The notes below the pieces were generated by a model, which did no database searches, was not told the DNA's origin, and worked only from the letters and a program-made list of their open reading frames with translations. DNA of 64,000 nucleotides. It comes from Dacryopinax spathularia (taxonomy: Eukaryota; Basidiomycota; Dacrymycetes; Dacrymycetales; Dacrymycetaceae). The stretch is from positions 1,054,001 through 1,118,000 of the forward strand of contig JBBPFI010000003.1 in the NCBI GenBank assembly GCA_037974965.1. The letters are read 5' to 3'. The translations under genes and the position numbers were made by a program. Positions 43,835 to 52,389 of the stretch are shown here, piece by piece. Numbering within the stretch: position 1 is the stretch's first letter; the number at the start of each line of letters is the position of its first letter.

Positions 43835-45561
43835 ATGGCCACGAACGGCAACGGCAACGGCAACGCGCGCCCCGCGCCCCCACATCGCAACACCACAATC
43901 CGCTCCCACCCATCGTACAACCCCTCCTCCCCTCCCCCCAAACACCGGCTCCACCTCCTCCCCCCTCCCTCCCACCGCGGCTCCCCCCAAACAAACCCCT
44001 ACGGCACCAACCCCCACGGTCTCCAAAAGTACCACCATGGGTTCTTCGACCCTTCACTCGCCCCGCTCAGAAAAGCGTACATCAAGATCCTAGGAATGAT
44101 GACCGTCGTGATCATCCTCATCCTCTGGGCGTGTCTCCCGCTCTACTGGGGCAGTTTCTGGCTTGAGCTTACCCATTCACCCGGGCTTGAGGCCTGGGTC
44201 GTCAATCGGGATGCGCAAGGAGGGGTGATCGGAGAGTTCGTACAGCAAGCTATTGTCAACTCGAGCCGTGGGATGTGGGACCCCATCCCCGAGGGTCACT
44301 TAGGCTGGCGGGTCGTCAGCCCGCAAGACGCAGGCACGGACGAAGACATCGAGCGAGCCGTCGCCGTGGACGAACGGGTCTGGGTCGTCCTCGTCATCGA
44401 AGCGAACGCTACTTCCCGCCTCACCACCGCGCGCGCTAACGGCGACGCGTCGTACGATCCGACAGGCGCACTGACCTGGTATTTCTCCGAAGCGAGGAAC
44501 GAGATTGCGACGGATACGATTATCCAGGAGCTTATGGACTATATTCTTGCCCTCACAACCTCCCGACTGAACATCCAGCTAGCGGGGGAGTACTTGGCCC
44601 AGATACAGGGGAACCAGACGGCGCTGCAGATGCTCGCGAGGGCGCCGCAGACGATTGCTGGCCCGGTGGGGGCGACGATGCGGAATTTGAGACCTTACAC
44701 GGCGCCGACTGCTATTGCTGTTGAGCTTGTTGGGTCTATCTACTTGATTATCGTTACGTTCATCTGGGTACGCACTCCTTTCCACTTTAGTTATGGGAGA
44801 GACAGTTTGCTGATAAGTTGTTTTTGGTGCAGTCAAACGGCCACGCCCAAGCGCGCATGCTCATCTCCCCGCACCTGCGCACCTCCTCCTACCTCCGTCT
44901 CCGGCTCATCGCCCCTCTCCTCTCCTACCTCCCCCTATCCCTAGCATTCAGCATGATCTCCCTCCCCTTCCACCTCCCCTTCGACGGGAAATACACCTAC
45001 GCCGGCGGGTTCTTCCTCTACTGGACGTTCTGCTACCTCGCCATGTCCGCCCTTGGCTTGGCGATCGAGGCGATGATCACGCTCCTCACGCCGCGCTTTG
45101 CGTTTTTGTTTTTGATACCGTGGATCATCGCGAATGTGAGCGTGGCGCAGACGCCGTTCGAGCTCTGCGCGTGGTTTTATCGGTATGGATACGGCTTCCC
45201 CGTCTACAACCTCGCCCAAGCGGTCCGGACGATCCTATTCGACACGCGCAACGCCCTCGGCCTTAACGCGGGCGTGCTATTGGCGTGGGCAGGGCTGAGT
45301 TTGTTGACGATGCCGATGTTTACGCTGGTGATGAGGGGGATGGAGATGCGGAAAGCGAGGAGAGAGATTAGGGAGGCGGAGAGGGCGAGGAAGGGGGAGG
45401 TGGACGTGGATGTGGGGTATGAGGGTGGGGGGACGTTGGCCCAGGAGGATACGGCCACTGGGGATGAGGAGGAGCGGTTGGGGTCCGGAAGGGGGGATGG
45501 GGTGGAGATGGGGGAGAGGGAGAGGAAGGCGGAGAGCGATAGTACTGGGACGGCGCTCTAG
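43835..45561 (+). CDS. DUF3533/Sng1-like multi-pass membrane protein
   Basis: Two exons, 43835-44767 and 44833-45561, joined in phase 0. The product has about 550 residues. A Pro/His-rich cytoplasmic N-terminus precedes a first membrane helix MMTVVIILILWACLPLYWGS. A lumenal domain of about 200 residues follows (WVVNRDAQGG, GHLGWRVVSP, VWVVLVIEANAT, TWYFSEARNE). Then come five or more helices including IAVELVGSIYLIIVTFIW, LPLSLAFSMISLPFHLPF, FFLYWTFCYLAMSALGLA and FAFLFLIPWIIANVSVAQ. The tail is charged and Gly/Glu-rich. This layout fits the fungal DUF3533 family that includes yeast Sng1 (nitrosoguanidine resistance) and is related to ABC-2-type membrane domains. The transported or sensed molecule is unknown. 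An alternative start at 43751 would add 28 residues. Confidence 0.85.
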
Positions 45562-45812
45562 CCGATGGCGTTTTACAGCTGGGATGTTTTGTTTGGGAGG
45601 AGAGTGGGGGTTGGGGGTATGGTGGAGGGGTGATGTAGAGTAACTAACCATATTATAGACGGATTAATGGAACTTAAGGACAGAAGGAATATCTCTCTCA
45701 TTTATTGGCACACACGCATACAATTGTCCTTCTACAGCCCCGAATCAAACCCTCAAACCCGCCCATCAACCGATCAGCCCATCAGCCCACCAGCCCACCA
45801 GCCGACCCGCAC

Positions 45813-46967
45813 TCAATCATACAACGCATCCTCATCCCCCCCCAACCTCCGCACCACAATCCTCGCCGAATCATACACCCTCTTCTTCCCCTCGCCATAC
45901 ACGTCCAACCCCGCAAACCCACCATGCACGTCCCTCCACTCCAAATTCTCAACGGCCTTCCAGATCCCCCTCACCGCGCGCCAGTCGAGCGGGATCATAT
46001 TGGGATAAGAATACATGAACGCAAAGCTGACCGTTTCGTGTGCCGTTGCTGGTGGTGGATGTCCGGGGGGAGGGCGGGGGTTAAGCGCAGAGGGGACCAC
46101 TTGGAGCGTGTCGGCGGTGTAGAGTCTGTGCGCATGGCAGAGGACAAGAGAGCCGGGAAAATGGCCTCCGCAGACGGCGACGTCTATCACGCCTTGTCGC
46201 ACGAGCGGGATCTCCTGGGCGTCGGTGAAGAGGAAATGACGGTCGGTACGACGTTGCAGCCAGTGTGAGTCCAACGCCGAGATGTAGACTTTACAGTCGA
46301 ACGTCTCGGCCCACACTCCCGCTGTGGTGTAGAAGTGCGGGTGGGAGATTATGATCGCTGCTATGCCGCCCATGGACTGGATTGTGCTGATGGTGGGAGC
46401 GTCGAGGAAGGCGATACAGTCCCACAGGACGTTTCCCCTTGCAGTTTTGATAAGTATAGCTCGCTGGCCGATGCCGAACCGGGGGGAAGTGGTGATCGCA
46501 TGCGCGTGCGAGTTGTGCGGGATGGGCGTGATGTCGTTCTTATATTCCCCGCTCTCTCGCATTTTGCGCAGGGTCGTCCAGGACAAACCGGCGGGAGGGA
46601 CGTACTGCCTCGGGTCTTCACAGATAGGGCATGAGACGCGCGCTGCGGGGGAGGAGAATTGAGTCCCGCAGACACGGCAGATCGTTAGGTCCAGACCCTC
46701 CGCATCGGGCACGAGGGGCTGGGGGACGCCGGGCAGAGTGGAAGGAGCGGGGAGGAGGGAGGCCGCTTCGGTCGTGAGGGCCGTGACGGACGAGGCGGCC
46801 GTCGAGGCCGCCGTGCTAGCAGCATGGACAGCAGTAGAGGCGGCTTTGTTCACAAAGTCTTGCGCACTATCTCGCCCCAGCTCAGCCCTCTTCTCAACAG
46901 CAGCTTGAGGGGGAGGGGGAGCGTACCTGTGGATTGACCACGTCGGGTCCTTCTGAGGATCAGCCAT
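45813..46967 (-). CDS. Atypical metallo-beta-lactamase-fold protein with N-terminal zinc ribbon
   Basis: A single exon encodes about 384 residues from the ATG at 46967; an upstream in-frame ATG at 47021 adds an Asp run. The N-terminal third is Ala/Ser-rich. A rubredoxin-like zinc ribbon (CRVCGTQFSSPAARVSCPIC) follows, then an MBL-like domain: GQRAILIKTARGNVLWDCIA, IAAIIISHPHFYTTAGVWAE, CGGHFPGSLVL and LYTADTLQV. The usual HxHxDH signature is HPHFYT here, so the second Asp-His pair is replaced, while the GGHFPG and ADT elements remain. This variant looks like a conserved subgroup rather than decay. Enzymatic activity and substrate are unknown. It is head to head with RPB4. Confidence 0.8.
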   Translation of the reverse strand: MADPQKDPTWSIHRYAPPPPQAAVEKRAELGRDSAQDFVNKAASTAVHAASTAASTAASSVTALTTEAASLLPAPSTLPGVPQPLVPDAEGLDLTICRVCGTQFSSPAARVSCPICEDPRQYVPPAGLSWTTLRKMRESGEYKNDITPIPHNSHAHAITTSPRFGIGQRAILIKTARGNVLWDCIAFLDAPTISTIQSMGGIAAIIISHPHFYTTAGVWAETFDCKVYISALDSHWLQRRTDRHFLFTDAQEIPLVRQGVIDVAVCGGHFPGSLVLCHAHRLYTADTLQVVPSALNPRPPPGHPPPATAHETVSFAFMYSYPNMIPLDWRAVRGIWKAVENLEWRDVHGGFAGLDVYGEGKKRVYDSARIVVRRLGGDEDALYD

Positions 46968-47265
46968 CGTATCGTCGTCGTCGTCGTCGTTGCTGTCCAA
47001 GTTCCAAGTAAGTCGACCCAACCGCTCCGTCCCTCTCCACCACCGCGCCGCTTTATTACTCTTCCCGCTTGTGCCGAACCCGCCGAACGCGGAGGACCCT
47101 GAACCGCTTTGAGGGAGTGGGCTTCTGCATCGCCACTGATCTTACCCCTTCCAAGCAGTCATTCAACTTGCCCAGAACCACCACCACCTTCTCCTTCGCC
47201 GCCCCCTCCTTGCCTCTCTGCATCTCACAGGAATCAGATAGGGAGAAACGGCAGCCAACTGAAAC

Positions 47266-47951
47266 AATGGCATCCCGCACCCTCGCAACGTCCAACATGG
47301 CCCAGCGCCTCCAACAGACCCACGAGGAAGAAGACGCTTCCCAGCTCAAGCTCGGGTCGGAGTTTGCCAATGATCTGTGTTTGTCTATTTCGGAGGTTAG
47401 GTTCTTGTTGGAGTTGCCGAGGGAGAGGGGGGCGCCGGATACTCAGTGCGTCCCTCCACACTATCTCTCACTGTTTCCGTCAGCCGTCGGCCGGACGGCT
47501 GGCCGTGCTGGTTCCGCCGGGCCTCATCTGCCGGGCCCGGGGGGTGCTGCGGAAGGAGAGGAGAGAACAGAACAGTACTAATGATGATAAACAGAGTGTA
47601 CAACAAAACCCTCGAATACGTCCGCACATTCACAAAGTTCCCAACCCAAGAATCCACCCAAGCAGTCCGCGCCTTGATCTCACGGGGGATGGACGACCTA
47701 GCGCAGTTCGAGACTGCCCAGATCGCTAATTTGACGCCGCTGACGGCGGACGAGGCGAAGAGTGTTATCCCTACGTGCGTCCTTTTCTCTCTCTTCTTCT
47801 GTGGTTGTTTGGGCGTTGGGGTTTCGGTTGTTGGTTGTTGGGTGGGATGGATGGGCTGATTTGTGTGGGTTGTAGATTGTCGAGGTATGACGACGACGTT
47901 CTACAAGGTATTCTGGACGAGATGCAGACGCTGCGCAAGTTCCAGGCATAG
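47266..47951 (+). CDS. RPB4: RNA polymerase II subunit Rpb4
   Basis: Three exons. Exon 1 begins MASRTLATSNMAQRLQQTHE and contains EEDASQLKLGSEFANDLCLS. A longer intron of about 150 nt leads to VYNKTLEYVRTFTKFPTQES and FETAQIANLTPLTADEAKSV. The last exon gives LSRYDDDVLQGILDEMQTLR followed by KFQA. This matches Rpb4 (human POLR2D) along its roughly 145-residue length, including the HRDC-like C-terminal domain. Rpb4 pairs with Rpb7 to form the stalk of RNA polymerase II and links transcription to mRNA export and decay. The long N-terminal extension of yeast Rpb4 is absent, as in most eukaryotes. Confidence 0.95.
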
Positions 47952-48169
47952 GCTCTGCCCTCCCTTCGGTGGTGCGTTGCGGGCTGACTGTGTTGCGTGC
48001 GCAAGGGTTGGGTCACGCAAGTGCTGCGTGTTCTGGCAAGATGTCGCATGTTGTACAAATATAATCTCATTCACGTCATTACCCTCATTCACCCCTGAAC
48101 CGTACTCTCCCAAACCCACTCCCCACCGCTAGCCTCTGCCAGCTAGAGCCATAGGGGTTGTGCTGATGA

Positions 48170-49571
48170 CTACCGTTGAACAGGCGGCAAAGTCGGCCTG
48201 AACACATGAACGCTCTGATCCCAGCTACACGTCGCTAGGACATCCTCTTCAAACAGCGACCAAGCGCAGCCGACGACAAATTCTGTGTGGGCGTCGTGTG
48301 CGTACAGCTGGGTCGGGAAAGCTGGTGCGGCAGGGGCGGTCGTCCATCTACTCATATCGTTAGCCCATTTCTCCCAGAACACGGATGAGAGGTAGAGGAG
48401 AGCGGAGAGAAGCAGGACAGGAGCAGGAGAAGATAGAAGGCCGAAGGCAGAGGAGAGAAAACCGAAGAAGAGGAGGAGACAGACGGAGGACGTACACCCG
48501 ACAAGTCATATCATAGCTCCCGCTAGCCAACACATCCCCTCTCCAAGGACTCCACACGACCTTCCGAACCGCATACCCATGCCCCGCCAAGCTGCCCGTA
48601 CACACCCCTCCCACGCTCCCTCCTCTTCCAACCATGCGCGTGTCCCATATCCGGATTATCTTGTCCACCCCTGAGCTGGCGAGGACGTGAGGGGTGTATT
48701 TGTTCCAGTCGAGCGTGAGGAGTTCGGCGGGCGAAGCCGGTATAGCGAGTGCGGGCTGGGCGGGGGCTGTCGGCCCTGGTCCTCCTCCCGCTCCTCCTCC
48801 TCCTGGTGCTGTACTGCTAGGCAGAGCGGGCAAACGAACATCAAACAGCGTCAACAGCCCCGAACTCGCACAGCTCGCCAGTACGTCCGGCTGGTGAGGC
48901 GACCAAACGGCCTGATACGTGCATGTTTGGCTTGCTGGGATTGTGAGAAGCGAAGAGGGGCGCTCGGGGGTGAATAGTTTGATAGAGCCGTCCCAGGATG
49001 AGGAGATGAAGAGGTGTTTTTGGAGGTTGGACCAGTCGAGGGAGAATATCTCCCGGGCGTGTTCGTGCCAGTTTCTGATGGGGTAGTCCTACAGCCCATA
49101 CGCTCTGAGCCCACGATCCTCTCTCGTCGAGCACACGAAGAAGGAAGACGCATGACGGAAAAATACACGCAGATAGGTAGTAAGGCAGAAAAAGAGAATA
49201 GATAGAAGAGTCGGGGAAGTAGCGAGGACGCACCGGCAGCGTAAGATCCCACAACTTGATCGACCCGTCCCCACACGCCCCCACAACCTGATTCTCATGC
49301 ATCTCATTCCAAGCCACATCATACACCCCGTCCTGCGTCGAGAACCTACACCCATCCCCGCACGCTCAATCAGCCCTGAATGCTCTGCGATCTGGACAAG
49401 ACGAACTCACTCACGCCTTCTCTATCCCCTGCGGGCCCAAGCTGAGCATGCGCCCGTTCCCGACGAGACCGAAGTTTGCTGCTCCTGCTACAGCGAGGCG
49501 GTGGGGGTGGAAGGGTGACCAGGCGAGGGAGTAGCAGGCGTAGGGGGTGGTGCGGTAGGAGGGCTGCATGG
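48170..49571 (-). CDS. PEX7: Pex7, PTS2 receptor (WD40)
   Basis: The ATG at 49571 starts MQPSYRTTPYACYSLAWSPF with HPHRLAVAGAANFGLVGNGR, the characteristic Pex7 N-terminus. Further WD repeats include GVYDVAWNEMHENQVVGACG, IFSLDWSNLQKHLFISSSWD, CTYQAVWSPHQPDVLASCAS, LLTLDWNKYTPHVLASSGVD, AVRKVVWSPWRGDVLASGSY and the last repeat GCAWSLFEEDVLATCSWDQS. A Gly/Pro-rich insert (around 48760-48800) lies between two blades. Pex7 binds N-terminal PTS2 signals in the cytosol and delivers cargo to peroxisomes with a co-receptor (Pex20 or Pex18/21 type). At least three introns are visible, one (near 48370-48500) rich in GGA/AGG. Confidence 0.94.
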
Positions 49572-49590
49572 CTGGTAGCGGGCGAAGGGG

Positions 49591-49632
49591 GGGAGGAGGA
49601 GGAGGAGGAGGAGGAGGAGGAGGAGGAGGAGT
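49591..49632. repeat. GGA trinucleotide microsatellite
   Basis: About thirteen GGA units follow a G-run. On the minus strand this is a pyrimidine TCC tract about 20-60 nt upstream of the PEX7 ATG, so it lies in its 5' UTR or core promoter. Confidence 0.9.
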
Positions 49633-49829
49633 GGGGAATGATGAGGGGCAGAGGGGCAGAGGGGAACCGGTTATGTGCTCGGAGACCCTGCCGGGTTTGA
49701 TCGAGCCTGCGATCGAGCGGTGGATTACTTCGATCAGCGCATACTTACACGATCATTGCGTCTAGGAGATATCAATGATCCAGAATATAGGTTGTCTAGA
49801 ATCAGTACTAATACAACCCCAGTACTAGT

Positions 49830-51242
49830 CTATATCACAGGCCACTTCGGCCTCACATCGACCCCCGCCCTCTCCACCAACGCCCTCGCCCGTTCCCCCG
49901 CCTCCTTCACAATCTCCTCCTCCTTCCACCCATTAACCAACCTCCCATCCCTCACGACCTCCACACCGTCCACAACGACAGTCCTCACATCCGCACCCGT
50001 ACAACAATATACCACCGTCGACACAGGGTTAAAGTTCGGCGTCGTGTGCAGTTTCCCCACATCCAGAAGAACAAAATCCGCTTTCTTGCCCACCTCTAAA
50101 CTCCCTATTTCGTCCTCCAGACCCAGGGCTTTCGCCCCTCCGAGAGTAGCCATCTCCAGCACCTTCTCAGCCGGCATCGCCATCGGATCCAGTAGGCGAG
50201 CTTTATGCACCACTGCCGCTTCGCGCATCTCCCGGATCATGTCATACGTATTATTACACGGCCCTCCGTCCGTTCCCAGCCCGACGTTCACACCCCTCTC
50301 AAGCATCTCCGGCACCTTCGCCAAACCCGAGGCGAGCTTGGCATTAGACGTAGGACAATGGGCGACGTGCGTCCCGCTTGCAGCGAGGATATCGAGGTCC
50401 GACTCGGGCAGCCAGACCATATGCGCCAACACTGTACTTGGACCGAGCAAGCCAAGAGAAGCGCAGAACTCCATCGGCGTCTGGCCGTGTTCGTCCCTGA
50501 AATAGTCCAGATCCGCTTGCACTTCCGCGCAATGCATCGTCATCCTCATCCCCCTCTCCTTCGCAAGCCCAACCATCTCCCTATAAAGCTCGAGCGAGAC
50601 CCCACCAGGAGTGCGCGCTCCGAACCAGACGTGTATCCGCCCATTAGCGGCTCCGTCCCACAGCTCGTGCATCCTCAGCGTGCCTAACAAGCTCGTCTCC
50701 CTGTCGTCCACTAAGCCGGGGTGCATCCCCCATCCTTCCTTGGCCGCGTATCGCGGGTTGTCCATGACGATCTTCCCCAAACATGCCCGAGCTCCACTTT
50801 CCTGCACCGCTCTCGCTACACCGGAAAAACCGTATCGGTCCGCGAGCATGCATTCTAGGAAAGTGGTCGTTCCGCTCTTGAGCAACTCGGCGATCGTCAG
50901 CCGAGCGGCAGAGTAACCGTCCTCCTCCGTAAAATGGCCCTGCAGCGGCCAAACCCTCGAGCACAACCAGTCCACCAGCGCTAGATCATCGGCAGCCCCT
51001 CGGAGGAGGGACTGCGCAGTATGCACATGCGTGTTTATCAGGCCGGGGAGGAGGATCTGGCCTGTGCAGTCGATAATCTCTGCGGTTTGGTGGAGGGGGA
51101 GGAGAGAGCTCGTTTTGCCCAGGGCGGCTATGCGGGCGGCTTGGACGAGGAGGGCGCCGTTGGTTATTATGTGCCGGGAGGGGTTGAGTGTGAGTAGGGT
51201 GGCGTTGATGTAGAGCCGGAGGGGGGGTTGGGGTTCTGGCAT
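49830..51242 (-). CDS. Intronless amidohydrolase/deaminase (SAH/MTA or 8-oxoguanine deaminase-like)
   Basis: One uninterrupted open frame of 470 residues. It carries the subtype III amidohydrolase metal-site motifs: LPGLINTHVHTAQSLLRGAA (HxH), MRMTMHCAEVQ (His, Glu), VLAHMVW (His) and GVNVGLGTDGGPCNNTYDMI (Asp). The C-terminus GSLEVGKKADFVLLDV is also typical. Relatives deaminate or dechlorinate heterocycles: S-adenosylhomocysteine/methylthioadenosine deaminase, guanine-type deaminases, atrazine and melamine hydrolases. HCPTSNAKLASG and the TDGGPCNN loop do not settle the substrate. The lack of any intron, among neighbours that mostly have several, could reflect bacterial origin or retroposition; both are inference. 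It is expected to be cytosolic. Confidence 0.85.
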   Translation of the reverse strand: MPEPQPPLRLYINATLLTLNPSRHIITNGALLVQAARIAALGKTSSLLPLHQTAEIIDCTGQILLPGLINTHVHTAQSLLRGAADDLALVDWLCSRVWPLQGHFTEEDGYSAARLTIAELLKSGTTTFLECMLADRYGFSGVARAVQESGARACLGKIVMDNPRYAAKEGWGMHPGLVDDRETSLLGTLRMHELWDGAANGRIHVWFGARTPGGVSLELYREMVGLAKERGMRMTMHCAEVQADLDYFRDEHGQTPMEFCASLGLLGPSTVLAHMVWLPESDLDILAASGTHVAHCPTSNAKLASGLAKVPEMLERGVNVGLGTDGGPCNNTYDMIREMREAAVVHKARLLDPMAMPAEKVLEMATLGGAKALGLEDEIGSLEVGKKADFVLLDVGKLHTTPNFNPVSTVVYCCTGADVRTVVVDGVEVVRDGRLVNGWKEEEIVKEAGERARALVERAGVDVRPKWPVI

Positions 51243-51281
51243 GAGGGAGCAGGAGGGGAGGGTAGTAGGAGTGATGTTGGT

Positions 51282-51758
51282 TCAGACTGAAAAGCTAAGC
51301 AGCTGCAGAAGAATATCGCGCGCAATGCTACTCAGTGATAGGACAGGTGTCTTCGCTGGCAGAGGCATCGATAAGCTGGCAGCAGCATGGTCTGAGAAAT
51401 ACAGAGTTGCCAGCTCATTAGCATCAGTGTGGCGAGAGCGGATGGCTGCCGGGTGTTCAGACGACCAGCGGAGCAGTTCTAGTGGCCATAGAGCCGCATA
51501 CCAGATAGACGGCCCGGGCTGTTGCTGAGCCATGGCGGCCTTAGGCAGCGGATTAGAATACCAGACAAGGTGGTGTGGCTGCCAGTCCGAGGTACGGTCT
51601 GCCAGCGGTGAGTCAGCTGCCGAAATCTGGTTCAATAGCGCGAGCTCAGGCAGAGAGAGGACAACTTTAGTCTCTCCGGCCGACTCCTCCGACGAAAACA
51701 GCTCTGGGATATACCCCAGATCGCCAAGCCCCACCTCAAAGATAATCAGCGGAACCAT
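51282..51758 (-). CDS. Hypothetical protein
   Basis: A single open frame of 158 residues beginning MVPLIIFEVGLGDLGYIPEL, with an acidic Ser/Glu segment, a Trp/Pro/His-containing middle (DWQPHHLVWYSNPLPKAAMA, PSIWYAALWPLELLRWSSEH) and a Leu/Ser-rich C-terminus. It has protein-like composition but no domain I recognise, no signal peptide and no clear membrane helix. It starts 631 nt from the Cu-ATPase start in divergent orientation and ends 40 nt from the amidohydrolase start. It may be lineage-specific. Moderate confidence that it is coding. Confidence 0.5.
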   Translation of the reverse strand: MVPLIIFEVGLGDLGYIPELFSSEESAGETKVVLSLPELALLNQISAADSPLADRTSDWQPHHLVWYSNPLPKAAMAQQQPGPSIWYAALWPLELLRWSSEHPAAIRSRHTDANELATLYFSDHAAASLSMPLPAKTPVLSLSSIARDILLQLLSFSV

Positions 51759-52389
51759 CGGCCCTTCCCGAACTCAACTCGAACATCCAGGGGCAAAAGG
51801 GAATCAGGAACCAACTCCACCTTCGGTTCGCGTAATCTCATCTTATCTTTTACACGGAAGCAGATCATTTCATTACTCAGCCACCCCTCGGAGTAACCGG
51901 CCGGACGCGGACGTTACCGCCGCCGTTGAGCGGTTTCCTAACCAACTCATCAAGGCGGGTTGCACCGCTTCCGTACGACGTCGCCCACTCAGCAATTATT
52001 TACCAGAGCACACCATACCCCCCGTTGGTTGATTAATCCCTCTTCTCTTGCTCTTGCTTGCACCGATACTTGCTGCTGCTTGGCATTTGACTCTTTACCC
52101 TTTACTTGCGAGGGAAGGACAAGAGAGGCGAGAAAATAGGAGCATTGAGGGGTGTTTGGCCGACCGGTTCGCCACGCCGCCCTCTTTCCCTACTTAGCAA
52201 TCAAGTATCCGCATCTGATCAGAAGAATATCCTCGCGCTCCTCTCCCGGCCCACTCCCGCTTCTTCCCTCACTTCCCTCGGACCTCGCTGCCCACCTTCC
52301 ATATCCGGTCCACTCGCCGACCCACTCAGAGTCGCCTCATACCCCTCTCACTCGCTCGCTTACGACCTCAAGAACCGAGCACGAGCAAG
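51759..52389. promoter_or_regulatory. Divergent promoter region of the Cu-ATPase and hypothetical gene
   Basis: About 630 bases of C/T-rich sequence with runs typical of basidiomycete promoters (CTCTTCTCTTGCTCTTGC near 52040). I could not identify a definite copper-regulatory element. Confidence 0.4.
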
